A stretch of DNA of 15,807 bases from Pontimonas sp. (GTDB taxonomy: Bacteria; Actinomycetota; Actinomycetes; Actinomycetales; Microbacteriaceae). Shown here piece after piece: positions 1 to 7,267 of the stretch (positions are counted from its first letter, which is position 1; the number at the start of each line of letters is the position of its first letter). Both the position numbers and the translations under genes were made by a program. The DNA lies in NCBI GenBank assembly GCA_021741945.1, contig JAIOWV010000020.1:1-15807 (forward strand), read 5' to 3'. Below the pieces are notes generated by a model. It made no database searches. It was not told the origin of the DNA and saw only the letters and a program-made list of their open reading frames with translations.

Positions 1-10
1 CCCGGTCAGA

Positions 11-29
11 ACTCGCCCTCCAGGCGAGT
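11..29. repeat. 7-bp inverted repeat upstream of the HNH gene
   Basis: ACTCGCC (11-17) and GGCGAGT (23-29) are perfect inverted arms around a 5-nt loop. The hairpin ends 7 nt before the Shine-Dalgarno site of the HNH gene. It could be a 5'-UTR hairpin or the terminator of a gene upstream of the window. No T-tract follows. Confidence 0.45.
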
Positions 30-47
30 GCCACCCAGGAGGTAAGT

Positions 48-545
48 ATGCGAACCCTCGTATTGAATGCTGGCTATGAGCCGCTCTCGGTTGTGTCCTT
101 CAGACGAGCACTGGTTCTTGTCATGAATGGCAGAGCGGTCATCGTTGAGAGCGATCAGCGCAATCCGGTGCGAAGCGCCGATGGCTCGTGGGAGAGACCC
201 TCCGTGATTGTTTTGACCCGCTACGTGAAGATGCCCCACAACCGTCATGTTCCCGTCTCCAGACGAGGCGTTCTGCGCCGAGACGGTCACCGCTGCGCTT
301 ACTGCGATGGTTCGGCGAGCACGATTGATCACGTCATCCCCCGCTCACGCGGTGGGCGTGACGAGTGGGAGAACTTGGTGGCCTGTTGCTTGAAGTGCAA
401 CAACATCAAGGGCGACCGCACCCCCCAAGAAATGGGGTGGCGTCTGCTGAATGCACCGAAGACACCCTTTGGCACAGCTTGGCTCGTGCGCGGTATCGAG
501 CGCCCTCAGCCGCACTGGGAAGAGTACTTAGCTCAAGCCGCCTAG
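48..545 (+). CDS. HNH endonuclease family protein
   Basis: A complete 165-aa HNH protein. The first 33 residues (MRTLVLNAGYEPLSVV...) are the conserved N-terminus of a small actinobacterial HNH family. The nuclease core follows at residues 80-125: a zinc-binding CxxC (C83, C86), the catalytic D94-H95 in IDHVIPRSRGG, N109, and a second CxxC (C114, C117) followed by NN. The motif set is intact, so metal-dependent DNA nicking or cleavage is expected, but the cellular role of this family is not known to me. The ATG is fixed by a strong AGGAGGT site at 37-43. The gene converges on the glycosyltransferase gene, and the two TAG stops share the palindrome CTAG at 542-545. It stands alone, with no methylase or phage gene beside it, so a housekeeping repair role is at least as likely as restriction. 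Confidence 0.93.
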   Translation: MRTLVLNAGYEPLSVVSFRRALVLVMNGRAVIVESDQRNPVRSADGSWERPSVIVLTRYVKMPHNRHVPVSRRGVLRRDGHRCAYCDGSASTIDHVIPRSRGGRDEWENLVACCLKCNNIKGDRTPQEMGWRLLNAPKTPFGTAWLVRGIERPQPHWEEYLAQAA

Positions 546-1756
546 GTAGCAGGGCGCAGGTCTTGCACGCCTGCTTCGGCATCTTCGATTAGTGACAGCG
601 CGCGCCCAAGCCCATCTTCGAGCGCCATGAACTCCGCTCCTGCGCGCACCGCATCAGCACACTCGATTGCTCGCACCATCGCGCGCTTCAGAGTGTTGGG
701 GTTCCTGAGCGCCTTTGATACCGCCCCTGGACCAAGCCCCAAGACTTTCAGCCGCGCTGCCCACCACGGCTGGTCGGCCACGAAGGGCATGATGACACTC
801 GGTATTCCCGCGCGCACTACGGCGTGAGTGGTGCCAGCACCGCCATGGTGAATGGCGACCGCTACTTGTGGCAACACTTCAGAGTGCGGCACTGCACTTC
901 GCACCATGACGTCGGGGGCATCGACGTGGTCGCTGGAGGGCTCAAGCCCTCCCCAGCCGGTGACCAGCAGGGTCTTGAAGCCAAGGAGCCTGGCAGCCTC
1001 AACAATCACCGCGGCTCGCTTGGCGCCGCGATTATCTTTCATCGAGCCAAAACCCGCATAGACGATAGGGCCACTGGAGAGGAAATCCTGAAGCTCGGCG
1101 TCGATCGATCCGACAGTCGGCGATGACCATTGCCCGGTCACCAGCGCATGAGAGGGCCAGTCGGCCGGTTGTGGCACCAGAGCTTGGCTCACGGGGCACA
1201 GCGTTAGGTCTGGCTCGTATCGAAGCACGCCAAGTTCTTTGGCGACCTTCTTTGCGGGCGCTGAAGCCGCAGCAAGTGCCAACTGAAGTAGTCCAAAACT
1301 TGCACGGTTGAGGAAACCGGGGAGACCGTGGGGTAGACCGAGGGCCGGGAACTCACTCGTTGGCGTAAGGGTGGGGAACAGCTCAACAATGACGGCGATG
1401 GCGCCCACAGCGTGTGCGGCGGCCGGCGCGGTCACGAGCTTCGGGTGATAGACCACCACATCGGGTGAGAACTCCTGAATCTGCTCTACCACCGCCTGAT
1501 ACGCGGCCTCTAGCATCGGCTTCATCGTTGTGCGGTAGTTCAACACTGCCCGCGTAATCGACACACCCTGGTCTGCAATCAGCGCCTCGAAGGAGCCCGG
1601 CAACGAGAGTGTGGCGTAGGGCTCGTGGGGTTCGGAAGATAAATCAGAGGTGTGAGCAAAGAAGACCTCGTGGCCTGCGGCGGCGGCCTCACGGGCCAGT
1701 GCGAGAAAGGGTTCGTTGTCTCCCCGGGAGCCGATGGTGGCCAAATATATCTTCAC
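542..1756 (-). CDS. GT1-family (UDP-glycosyltransferase-like) glycosyltransferase
   Basis: A 404-aa GT-B fold glycosyltransferase. It starts with the nucleotide-sugar transferase N-terminus VKIYLATIGSRGDNEPFLAL, which contains the SRGD motif of the sterol/antibiotic glucosyltransferase group. The C-terminal donor-binding motif HHGGAGTTH lies near residue 300-310, followed by GIPSVIMPFVADQPWWA. It should transfer a sugar from a nucleotide donor to a lipophilic or natural-product acceptor, such as a carotenoid, sterol-like lipid or macrolide; the acceptor cannot be read from sequence. The open frame extends to an ATG at 1828, but that extension runs through the tRNA-Arg gene. The GTG at 1756 gives the family N-terminus and has TAGGGT 7 nt upstream, a leaderless layout. 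The stop overlaps the HNH stop. No other cell-surface or pigment gene is adjacent. Confidence 0.9.
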   Translation of the reverse strand: MKIYLATIGSRGDNEPFLALAREAAAAGHEVFFAHTSDLSSEPHEPYATLSLPGSFEALIADQGVSITRAVLNYRTTMKPMLEAAYQAVVEQIQEFSPDVVVYHPKLVTAPAAAHAVGAIAVIVELFPTLTPTSEFPALGLPHGLPGFLNRASFGLLQLALAAASAPAKKVAKELGVLRYEPDLTLCPVSQALVPQPADWPSHALVTGQWSSPTVGSIDAELQDFLSSGPIVYAGFGSMKDNRGAKRAAVIVEAARLLGFKTLLVTGWGGLEPSSDHVDAPDVMVRSAVPHSEVLPQVAVAIHHGGAGTTHAVVRAGIPSVIMPFVADQPWWAARLKVLGLGPGAVSKALRNPNTLKRAMVRAIECADAVRAGAEFMALEDGLGRALSLIEDAEAGVQDLRPAT

Positions 1757-1763
1757 CCCACAA

Positions 1764-1769
1764 ACCCTA
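1764..1769 (-). promoter_or_regulatory. -10 element of the glycosyltransferase gene
   Basis: On the minus strand TAGGGT lies 7 nt before the GTG at 1756. It fits TAnnnT at leaderless spacing and supports the choice of GTG over the upstream ATG. No clear -35 is visible. Confidence 0.5.
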
Positions 1770-1813
1770 GTCAGCTGGTGTGACAACGAGGCCTCGCTAG
1801 ACTTATGCTCCAC

Positions 1814-1885
1814 GCCTCTGTAGCTCAATGGAAGAGCGGTTCCGTCCTAAGGAAAAGGTTGGGGGTTCGAGTCCCTCCAGGGGCA
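1814..1885 (+). tRNA. tRNA-Arg (anticodon CCT, reads AGG)
   Basis: A 72-nt cloverleaf can be folded by hand. The acceptor is GCCTCTG/CAGGGGC with one T-G wobble. The D stem is GCTC/GAGC. The anticodon stem is GTTCC/GGAAA with a mismatched outer pair, around the loop GTCCTAA with anticodon CCT at 1846-1848. The variable loop is AGGTT, the T stem is GGGGG/CCCTC around TTCGAGT, and the discriminator is A1885. The 3' CCA is not encoded. A short hairpin follows directly. Confidence 0.93.
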
Positions 1886-1890
1886 CTGTC

Positions 1891-1903
1891 GGGTGGCCCA
1901 CCC
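1891..1903 (+). terminator. hairpin after tRNA-Arg
   Basis: GGGTG (1891-1895) and CACCC (1899-1903) pair around a 3-nt loop, starting 5 nt after the tRNA. The stem is short but GC-rich. There is no T-tract, so it may be a tRNA processing or termination hairpin. It lies in the 35-bp gap before the convergent DUF3800 gene. Confidence 0.35.
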
Positions 1904-1920
1904 CAGTTCAGTCCAGTGGG

Positions 1921-2796
1921 TTACGGTTTGTGCCGCGGGAACTGTTCGTGCAGCCACTGTGACAGGTCCCGTGGGTCATGGACCGGGGTCGCCACGGTAG
2001 CGAACATGGTGGATATTTTTCGGCGCATGTCTGCAGCGTGTGCGATACTTTCCAGAGAAGAACGACTCTTTACTTCGCCCCATGGGCCTACTGAGGAGTC
2101 GGGGCCAGAACCCATTGCTGCGGCAGGTTGTGGCCTCTTCCTCGTTAAGGCCCCAGAGCCTGACGCGTCAACAATCTCGAGAATGTTGCGGAGAGGGCCA
2201 ATCCACTTCCGGTCTCCCGTCGTCACAAGGCGACGAAGTGCCCACCCAGCGAGATCCGGTCCCCACAGTAGATTTTCAGCCCCCGGGCTGCCGGGAAAGA
2301 CCCTGAGGCTTCGGTCAAGCAGGCCGTCTCTTTTCGCCTTGCTAAACAGCGACTCATCCCCGTTGCGAGCTTTGCGGTCCTCTCGACGCTCGTACACCAC
2401 GACATCACAACCTGCGTCCACCGTCGCACTCACGGCCTGAATGAGGCACTCTCGCCGAGCGTGCTCCATCTCGCCAGGAAGGATCTCGACCTGCATCGCG
2501 GTCAGAATTGGGAAGTCATGGGTCTCTAAGACGCCAAGAAACTCCATGATTGTCTCCCTCAGCCCAGATTGGTAGGCATCTGTCGTGTGCCAACGGCTAG
2601 CCCCAACGACGGCGGCGTAGTCGTCCCGCTTGGACTTGATGACCTCAGCGGACAGCACGGTTGCGGTTACTGTGTAAAAGGCAGGACCATCGCTCCCCAC
2701 CTCCCGATAACTTTCGTCCACAAAGCCAATCGACCCTCGCGACCGGCCGTAGAGCGCCTGCAACATGCCGTGAATATGCTGATTTTCCGGGTGCAT
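1921..2796 (-). CDS. DUF3800-family protein
   Basis: A 291-aa protein resembling the DUF3800 family, a group with a predicted RNase H-like fold often found among defence and mobile-element genes. The hallmark is a hydrophobic strand ending in acidic residues near the N-terminus, here SIGFVDESY with D27 and E28. A second strand (FYTVTATVLS) follows, then CDVVVYERREDRKARNGDES, and a later LEIVDASGSG may supply another acidic residue. This reading is inferred from the fold pattern. The ATG at 2796 has TAGGCT 7 nt upstream, a leaderless layout, and no Shine-Dalgarno. The gene is alone on its strand, facing tRNA-Arg, with no recognisable defence partner. The C-terminal 60 residues (after a GSGPDSSVG linker) are unassigned. 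Confidence 0.75.
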   Translation of the reverse strand: MHPENQHIHGMLQALYGRSRGSIGFVDESYREVGSDGPAFYTVTATVLSAEVIKSKRDDYAAVVGASRWHTTDAYQSGLRETIMEFLGVLETHDFPILTAMQVEILPGEMEHARRECLIQAVSATVDAGCDVVVYERREDRKARNGDESLFSKAKRDGLLDRSLRVFPGSPGAENLLWGPDLAGWALRRLVTTGDRKWIGPLRNILEIVDASGSGALTRKRPQPAAAMGSGPDSSVGPWGEVKSRSSLESIAHAADMRRKISTMFATVATPVHDPRDLSQWLHEQFPRHKP

Positions 2797-2803
2797 GAGG
2801 GCG

Positions 2804-2809
2804 AGCCTA
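2804..2809 (-). promoter_or_regulatory. -10 element of the DUF3800 gene
   Basis: TAGGCT on the minus strand, 7 nt before the ATG at 2796. This is a leaderless layout. Confidence 0.5.
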
Positions 2810-2979
2810 GGTTCGTGTTATGCGCTGCGCCGACGGTGCGGAAAATCTGTGGGAATCTCGATTCGGAGCACATAGAGGCCTCCCAGGGACTCCGGAACGG
2901 GTCGAGGGTGTCCGACATTGCCCTCACTCGCGTGAGAACCCCTCGGCGTGGGATAAAGCCCGAATTAGAGCCTCAATCG

Positions 2980-2985
2980 TAAGTT
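2980..2985 (+). promoter_or_regulatory. -10 element of the helicase-like gene
   Basis: TAAGTT followed by TGGGGG and the GTG at 2992. The spacing suits a leaderless transcript; the G run could also act as a weak ribosome site. The same hexamer and spacing recur before the ATPase gene at 11426. Confidence 0.5.
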
Positions 2986-2991
2986 TGGGGG

Positions 2992-5900
2992 GTGTGGCGT
3001 GCCGACAATTATGACGCTCCCACCCCGGTGGGAGATTCCCTCGACACCACTCCGTGGTGGTCGGGAGATTTGGCTCACCAGGTGAGCGTGGGGGACTCTG
3101 AGGCGACGCCTGTGAACCAGGCCGCAGAGGCATGGGAAACCTGGCGCCAGGAGATCTCAGAACTTGGCGGCAAGAGCCCCCTTATTCACTTCCAAGACCG
3201 CAGCGAGAACCGTATTGACCTTTCTCGGGGGCACCCTGGTGGCCTTGCCCGCTTCCTCGCAGGTTCGCCCACACTGTTGGGGAACTTGATTCGCGACGAT
3301 GTCGCCAGACGCCCCGCCCACAAAGCCGCCCTGCGGCTTGTGGACCACGCCCTTGAGCTGCACCACACCAGAGGCCTCGACACCATCGCACTTGGTATCG
3401 GACTAGTCGAGTGGAAGCACGACGGTGTCGATTACGCAGGGCCATTGCTGATGCGCCCTGTGCGACTGCGTCGCCGGGGCCAAGATATTGAAATCACCCT
3501 CAAGCGCGCTCGTGTTCGTTTGAACCCAGGGCTTCAGCGTGCTTTTGCCGAGCAATTACAGGTGACCTTGGACGCAGCTGCGTTCGTGGCACTCACGGAT
3601 GACGGGGGAGCGTTTAAGCCAAACCCGGCGCTCGATCGTCTGCGTGACCTGACCGCTCACCGCGGCGATGTTGCTGTTTCAGCGCGCTTGGTTATTTCCA
3701 GCTTTGGCGATGTGTCCCAGGCACTACTGGATGACGCCAAAGACCTGGACCACCCAATTCTTGATGCGCTCGGCGGTAACTCTCACGCCAGAGAGACTCT
3801 GCGAGCGAGCCGGGTTCCCGTGGAGCTCACTGACCCCGACCACCGCGCAGCTGATGCTGATCGGTTTGTCGTGGAATCAGACCCTGAACAAGACGCCATT
3901 GTCGCCAACATCGTTGGCGGTAACTCTCTGGTGGTGCGGGTCACCCCTGGAGCGGGTGGAACACAAACGCTGGTCAATGCATTGGGCGCCCTGGTTTCTG
4001 CCAACAAGCGCGCCCTGGTGGTCTCGCCGCGTCCGGTGACGTTGCAGGAAATCAAGGCTCGACTCACTGACGCAGGCCTTGGCGGCATGGCCGCCAGTGT
4101 TGAGGCACCCGGCACCGATGTGATCAAGGCCATTAGTCGCAACGAGAAAACCAAGAAGCCAAAGCTCACTGATGTTGACGCAGCCCTCGAGCGCTTGCGG
4201 AAAGTCATCCTTCTCTATCGCGAAGCTTTGACCAAGAAAGACGAGCAACTAGGGGTGAGCGCCCTGGAGTGCTTCACCCGCTTGGGAAAGCTCTCGCTTT
4301 TGCCGCAACCGCCAGAGACCACCGCGCGTCTGGATGAAGAATCGCTCGTGGCACTTGCGGGAGGGCTTGGCCAAGCCGCTGAGCTGTTGGCTCGTGCTGC
4401 GGAGCTGGGTGAGTTCAAATATGGACCAGGGGACACGCCCTGGTACGGCGTGAGCTTTGCCAACCTCGAGGATGCCCAGAAGTCCCAGGAGCGCTCGCGT
4501 CGCCGTCATAGCGACGCGCTGCCCCGCCTGGCTGAGCGCATGCAGGCTGTGCTCGCGCAAACCCCACTGCCCCAAGCCACGACCGTTGGCCAAATGGGCA
4601 TCTTTGTCCATTTGCTAGTCGACATGCGTGACAGCCTCGATCGATTCCAGCAGAGCGTCTTTGATCGCCCTGTCACCGAGCTGATTAAGGCCACTGGCCC
4701 CAAAGAGATGTCCCGCGAGGTTCCCGCCTTACAGCGCCGGCGTTTGATTGCTCTTGCCAAGGAGTATGTGCGCCCCGGTGTTCATGTTGGCGACCTGCAC
4801 GATTCTTTGGTCAAGATCCAGCAGCAGCGCGAGATTTGGAACCGCTTTGTCGACACCGGCCACCCACCGACTCTTCCCGGTGGCTTGGGCGACGCCCACG
4901 TCGCCTACCAGCAGGTGGAACAGGACCTGGCCGAACTCGACCGGGTGCTAGGCACCGGAGGCCCTGGAACCCGCTTGGCCGACATGACGATTGCGGATCT
5001 CTATGAGTTGCTCGGCAAACTGGCGGAAGAGTCAGAGATTCTCCAAGGCCTCGAGCACCGCCAAGAGGTTGCCGACCACTTGGCTAACTGGCACCTCCAG
5101 CCACTCGTCGATGACCTCGCCACCCGTCACGTTGCGGGGGAGCAGGTAGCGGCAGAACTTGAGTTGGCCTGGTGGCGTGGCGCTCTAGAGACCATCCTCA
5201 CCAGAGAGGACGCCCTGCTGGGCTCAGACACCGCAATCTTGGAGCGCTTGGAAGCAGACTTCCGCCTGGTTGATGAAGCACACACGGCCGGTAATGCCCA
5301 GCGCGTGGCATGGCAGCTGGCGGAACGGTGGAGCCTTGGCCTCATGGACTGGCCGGAAGAGGCGTCAGCTCTCAAGAAGATTCTGAAGAACCAGACCGCC
5401 AGCGTTCACAGCCTCACCTCCCTGGCGCCACATCTTGCCAAAGCACTCTCACCTGTGTGGCTGGCTAGCCCCTATGACGTTCACCACTTGCCAGACACCC
5501 TGCGCTTTGATGCTGTCTTTGTCGTTGACGCCGGGTCCCTGAGAACCTCTGAGGTTGTTGGCGCCCTGCGCCGTGCGCCACAGGTGGTGGCCATGGGTGA
5601 CCCTGTCACTCAGGCACCCACTCCCTTCGAGGTTGGACTGCGCTTCGATCGCAATCTGCCAGAGCGTGACCTCGATGTCTGGCATGAGAACTCAGTGATG
5701 GCAGACCTGGATGGTCTCGTTCCCTCGCTGGCCTTGACCAAGAGCTATCGACCCAGTGGCGACGATGTCGCCTCACTGGTCAATCGCTCTTTCTACTCTG
5801 GCCAGCAGGAGAGCATGCCCTGGGCCGGCAGTTTCTTGGGCCACCCTTCGGTGGTCCTCGACGTGGTTGAAGATGGCCACGGCCTCCCCGATGCGACGAC

Positions 5901-6786
5901 CGGAATCGTTGAGAGCGTCGAGAAAGAGGTCGCGCTTGCCGTTCAACACGTGATCGATCACGCTCTGAGTCGCCCGAACGAATCGATGATGGTCATCACG
6001 GCCAGTGCCCTGCATGCCTCACGCGTCCACGAGGCTGTTGCAACCGCCGTTGCAGCCCGTCCTGACCTTCACACCTTCTTTACCCAGGATTCCGCTGAGC
6101 CCTTCACCGTGTTGACTCTTGAGCAAGCCCGTGCGGTCACGCGTGACCGTGTGATTTTCTCGCTGGGCTATGGCAGGACGCCTCATGGCCGAGTGCTCAG
6201 TGACCTTGGCCCACTCTCGCTGCCAGGCGGTGAGCGTTTACTGGCCGTAGCCTTCACGAGAGCCCGTCGCCACATCAGGGTGATTTCGTGTGTGGGGGTT
6301 GAGGAGCTCCGCGATAGTCGGCTCTCCCCAACCACCAGGGCCCTCGGCGATGTCCTCCACCAGGTGCTGAACCCACCACTGGGATCAGAAGACCGTCAGG
6401 AGCACGACCCGCTCTTGGTTGACCTTTCTCGTCGCCTCGAGGCCATGGGTATGCACGTTGAGCTCAACTACAAGGGCAAGATCCCTCTCGCCGCCCGCCA
6501 CGGCGGCTACTGCATCGCCGTTGATACCGATGTCTCGCTCATGGGAATGAGCGTTCGGGAAGGCTTGCGCCTTCGCCCGAGCGCCCTCGCGCGCTCGGGG
6601 TGGCACTACGTCAGAGCTCACGCGCTAGAACTCTTTGGCGCCCCGGACGAGGTGGCGCGTCGTATCGGCACACTGGTGGGTCTGGTGCAGACCGAATCGG
6701 TGCCAGCCCTCCAGGACATCGCGGAGCTCGAACCCGAGGCAGTCGTGGACGCTGACCGCGACGTTGTGGACGATGGCGGAGAGTAA
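2992..6786 (+). CDS. Large SF1 helicase-like protein with degenerate motifs (DUF4011/DNA2-NAM7 type)
   Basis: A 1264-aa protein with the architecture of the large DUF4011-type SF1 helicases. The N-terminal domain has TIALGIGLVEW (131-141), GPLLMRPVRLRRRG (150-163) and LNPGL (177-181), all family signatures. The ATPase region begins near residue 295, is interrupted by a long helical insert (about 380-800), then resumes with the Walker B region at 838-850, GDPVTQAPT at 869-877, YRP at 919-921, RVIFSLGYGR at 1053-1062 and VAFTRAR at 1086-1092. A Vsr/restriction-like C-terminal domain spans about 1138-1240. Key residues are replaced: Walker A reads TPGAGGT with G323 in place of lysine, Walker B reads VVDAG with A847 in place of glutamate, and the usual QGDERD reads RAVTRD. 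The motif VI arginines remain. The frame is intact over 3.8 kb, so this is a maintained pseudoenzyme rather than a decaying gene. A structural, nucleic-acid-binding or regulatory role is inferred. The 53-codon gene at 6773 overlaps its end. Confidence 0.85.
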   Translation: MWRADNYDAPTPVGDSLDTTPWWSGDLAHQVSVGDSEATPVNQAAEAWETWRQEISELGGKSPLIHFQDRSENRIDLSRGHPGGLARFLAGSPTLLGNLIRDDVARRPAHKAALRLVDHALELHHTRGLDTIALGIGLVEWKHDGVDYAGPLLMRPVRLRRRGQDIEITLKRARVRLNPGLQRAFAEQLQVTLDAAAFVALTDDGGAFKPNPALDRLRDLTAHRGDVAVSARLVISSFGDVSQALLDDAKDLDHPILDALGGNSHARETLRASRVPVELTDPDHRAADADRFVVESDPEQDAIVANIVGGNSLVVRVTPGAGGTQTLVNALGALVSANKRALVVSPRPVTLQEIKARLTDAGLGGMAASVEAPGTDVIKAISRNEKTKKPKLTDVDAALERLRKVILLYREALTKKDEQLGVSALECFTRLGKLSLLPQPPETTARLDEESLVALAGGLGQAAELLARAAELGEFKYGPGDTPWYGVSFANLEDAQKSQERSRRRHSDALPRLAERMQAVLAQTPLPQATTVGQMGIFVHLLVDMRDSLDRFQQSVFDRPVTELIKATGPKEMSREVPALQRRRLIALAKEYVRPGVHVGDLHDSLVKIQQQREIWNRFVDTGHPPTLPGGLGDAHVAYQQVEQDLAELDRVLGTGGPGTRLADMTIADLYELLGKLAEESEILQGLEHRQEVADHLANWHLQPLVDDLATRHVAGEQVAAELELAWWRGALETILTREDALLGSDTAILERLEADFRLVDEAHTAGNAQRVAWQLAERWSLGLMDWPEEASALKKILKNQTASVHSLTSLAPHLAKALSPVWLASPYDVHHLPDTLRFDAVFVVDAGSLRTSEVVGALRRAPQVVAMGDPVTQAPTPFEVGLRFDRNLPERDLDVWHENSVMADLDGLVPSLALTKSYRPSGDDVASLVNRSFYSGQQESMPWAGSFLGHPSVVLDVVEDGHGLPDATTGIVESVEKEVALAVQHVIDHALSRPNESMMVITASALHASRVHEAVATAVAARPDLHTFFTQDSAEPFTVLTLEQARAVTRDRVIFSLGYGRTPHGRVLSDLGPLSLPGGERLLAVAFTRARRHIRVISCVGVEELRDSRLSPTTRALGDVLHQVLNPPLGSEDRQEHDPLLVDLSRRLEAMGMHVELNYKGKIPLAARHGGYCIAVDTDVSLMGMSVREGLRLRPSALARSGWHYVRAHALELFGAPDEVARRIGTLVGLVQTESVPALQDIAELEPEAVVDADRDVVDDGGE

Positions 6787-6934
6787 ACCGCCGGTCAGCA
6801 AGAAGATCGGTCCCCGCCGTGTTCGCACCGACGCTGTTCCGGGGCAACGCGAGGAACCTGTCACTCCTGAGGACAAGAAGGCTCCGCCGGCTAATGACGA
6901 CCGGCTGAGGGCGGACAAGCCGCCCCACTACTAA
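6773..6934 (+). CDS. Small conserved-type actinobacterial protein ending in KPPHY
   Basis: A 53-aa, highly charged, probably disordered protein: MAESKPPVSKKIGPRRVRTD through DDRLRADKPPHY. The longer open frame starts at 6635, but everything before the ATG at 6773 is an arginine/tryptophan-rich shadow of the helicase-like gene. The ATG lies 14 nt inside the end of that gene, in another frame, so the two are likely translationally coupled. I recall small actinobacterial proteins with a similar (R/K)PPH(W/Y) tail, but know of no function. The stop overlaps the convergent FmdB stop by 4 bp, and the overlap sits in a near-palindrome (ACTACTAAGTAGT). Confidence 0.72.
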   Translation: MAESKPPVSKKIGPRRVRTDAVPGQREEPVTPEDKKAPPANDDRLRADKPPHY

Positions 6935-7236
6935 GTAGTGGTCTTTTTCTCTGCTTTTTTGGCTGCGGGCTTCGCCGCCGGGGTTGCCCCAGTGCTTGTG
7001 CCAGAGGATGAACTAGCCGCCGGAAGTGAGCTGGAGGACTTCTTCGACCCGGAGGCTTCAGCCCTGGAGTCGGTGCGATAAAAGCCAGAGCCCTGGAAGG
7101 TCACACCGATGGTGTTGAAGACTTTGCGCAGTGCACCCTTGCACTCGGGGCACACACTAAGCGCATCATCGGTAAAGGACTGCTGGATATCAAAGGCGTG
7201 ATCACAGACAGTGCAGCGGTAGGAATAGGTAGGCAT
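6931..7236 (-). CDS. FmdB-family zinc-ribbon protein (Ruc/Rv0991c-like chaperone)
   Basis: A 101-aa protein with an FmdB zinc ribbon at residues 1-50: MPTYSYRCTVC (C8, C11) and CPEC (C29, C32), followed by the family's GVTFQGSGFYRTD. The C-terminal half (58-101) is low-complexity Ser/Ala/Thr/Lys with a lysine-rich tail. The M. tuberculosis homologue Rv0991c is described as Ruc, a redox-controlled chaperone whose zinc cysteines are lost on oxidation, releasing disordered tails. The same neighbour order and the disordered tail here support an equivalent role, by inference. The start is the ATG at 7236; the upstream 47 codons of open frame read back into the cyclo-ligase gene. It is the second gene of the operon, 31 bp after the cyclo-ligase stop. 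Confidence 0.9.
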   Translation of the reverse strand: MPTYSYRCTVCDHAFDIQQSFTDDALSVCPECKGALRKVFNTIGVTFQGSGFYRTDSRAEASGSKKSSSSLPAASSSSGTSTGATPAAKPAAKKAEKKTTT

Positions 7237-7267
7237 GGTGAGGCTTAATCCTTGGTAATTGTGGGCT

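Noticed and set aside
1757..1828. ATG at 1828 as the glycosyltransferase start
   Set aside because: The 24 added codons run through tRNA-Arg on the other strand and do not resemble the family; GTG at 1756 has a promoter hexamer.
1805..2440. Long plus-strand open frame of 211 codons
   Set aside because: It crosses tRNA-Arg and then shadows the DUF3800 gene; composition is Arg/Ser/Pro-rich and it has no family motifs.
3943..3963. Sequencing error or frameshift as the cause of the missing Walker A lysine
   Set aside because: The frame is continuous for 1264 codons and neighbouring motif residues align; a K-to-G change needs at least two base changes, and Walker B is also altered, so a single read error is unlikely.
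6635..6772. Upstream start for the PPHY small gene
   Set aside because: The added residues are Trp/Arg-rich and lie within the helicase-like gene; the plausible protein starts at the ATG at 6773.
1921..6786. A defence system made of DUF3800 and the helicase-like gene
   Set aside because: The genes are divergent, separated by 195 bp with separate promoters, and no nuclease, methylase or other defence partner is nearby; there is no direct evidence of joint function.
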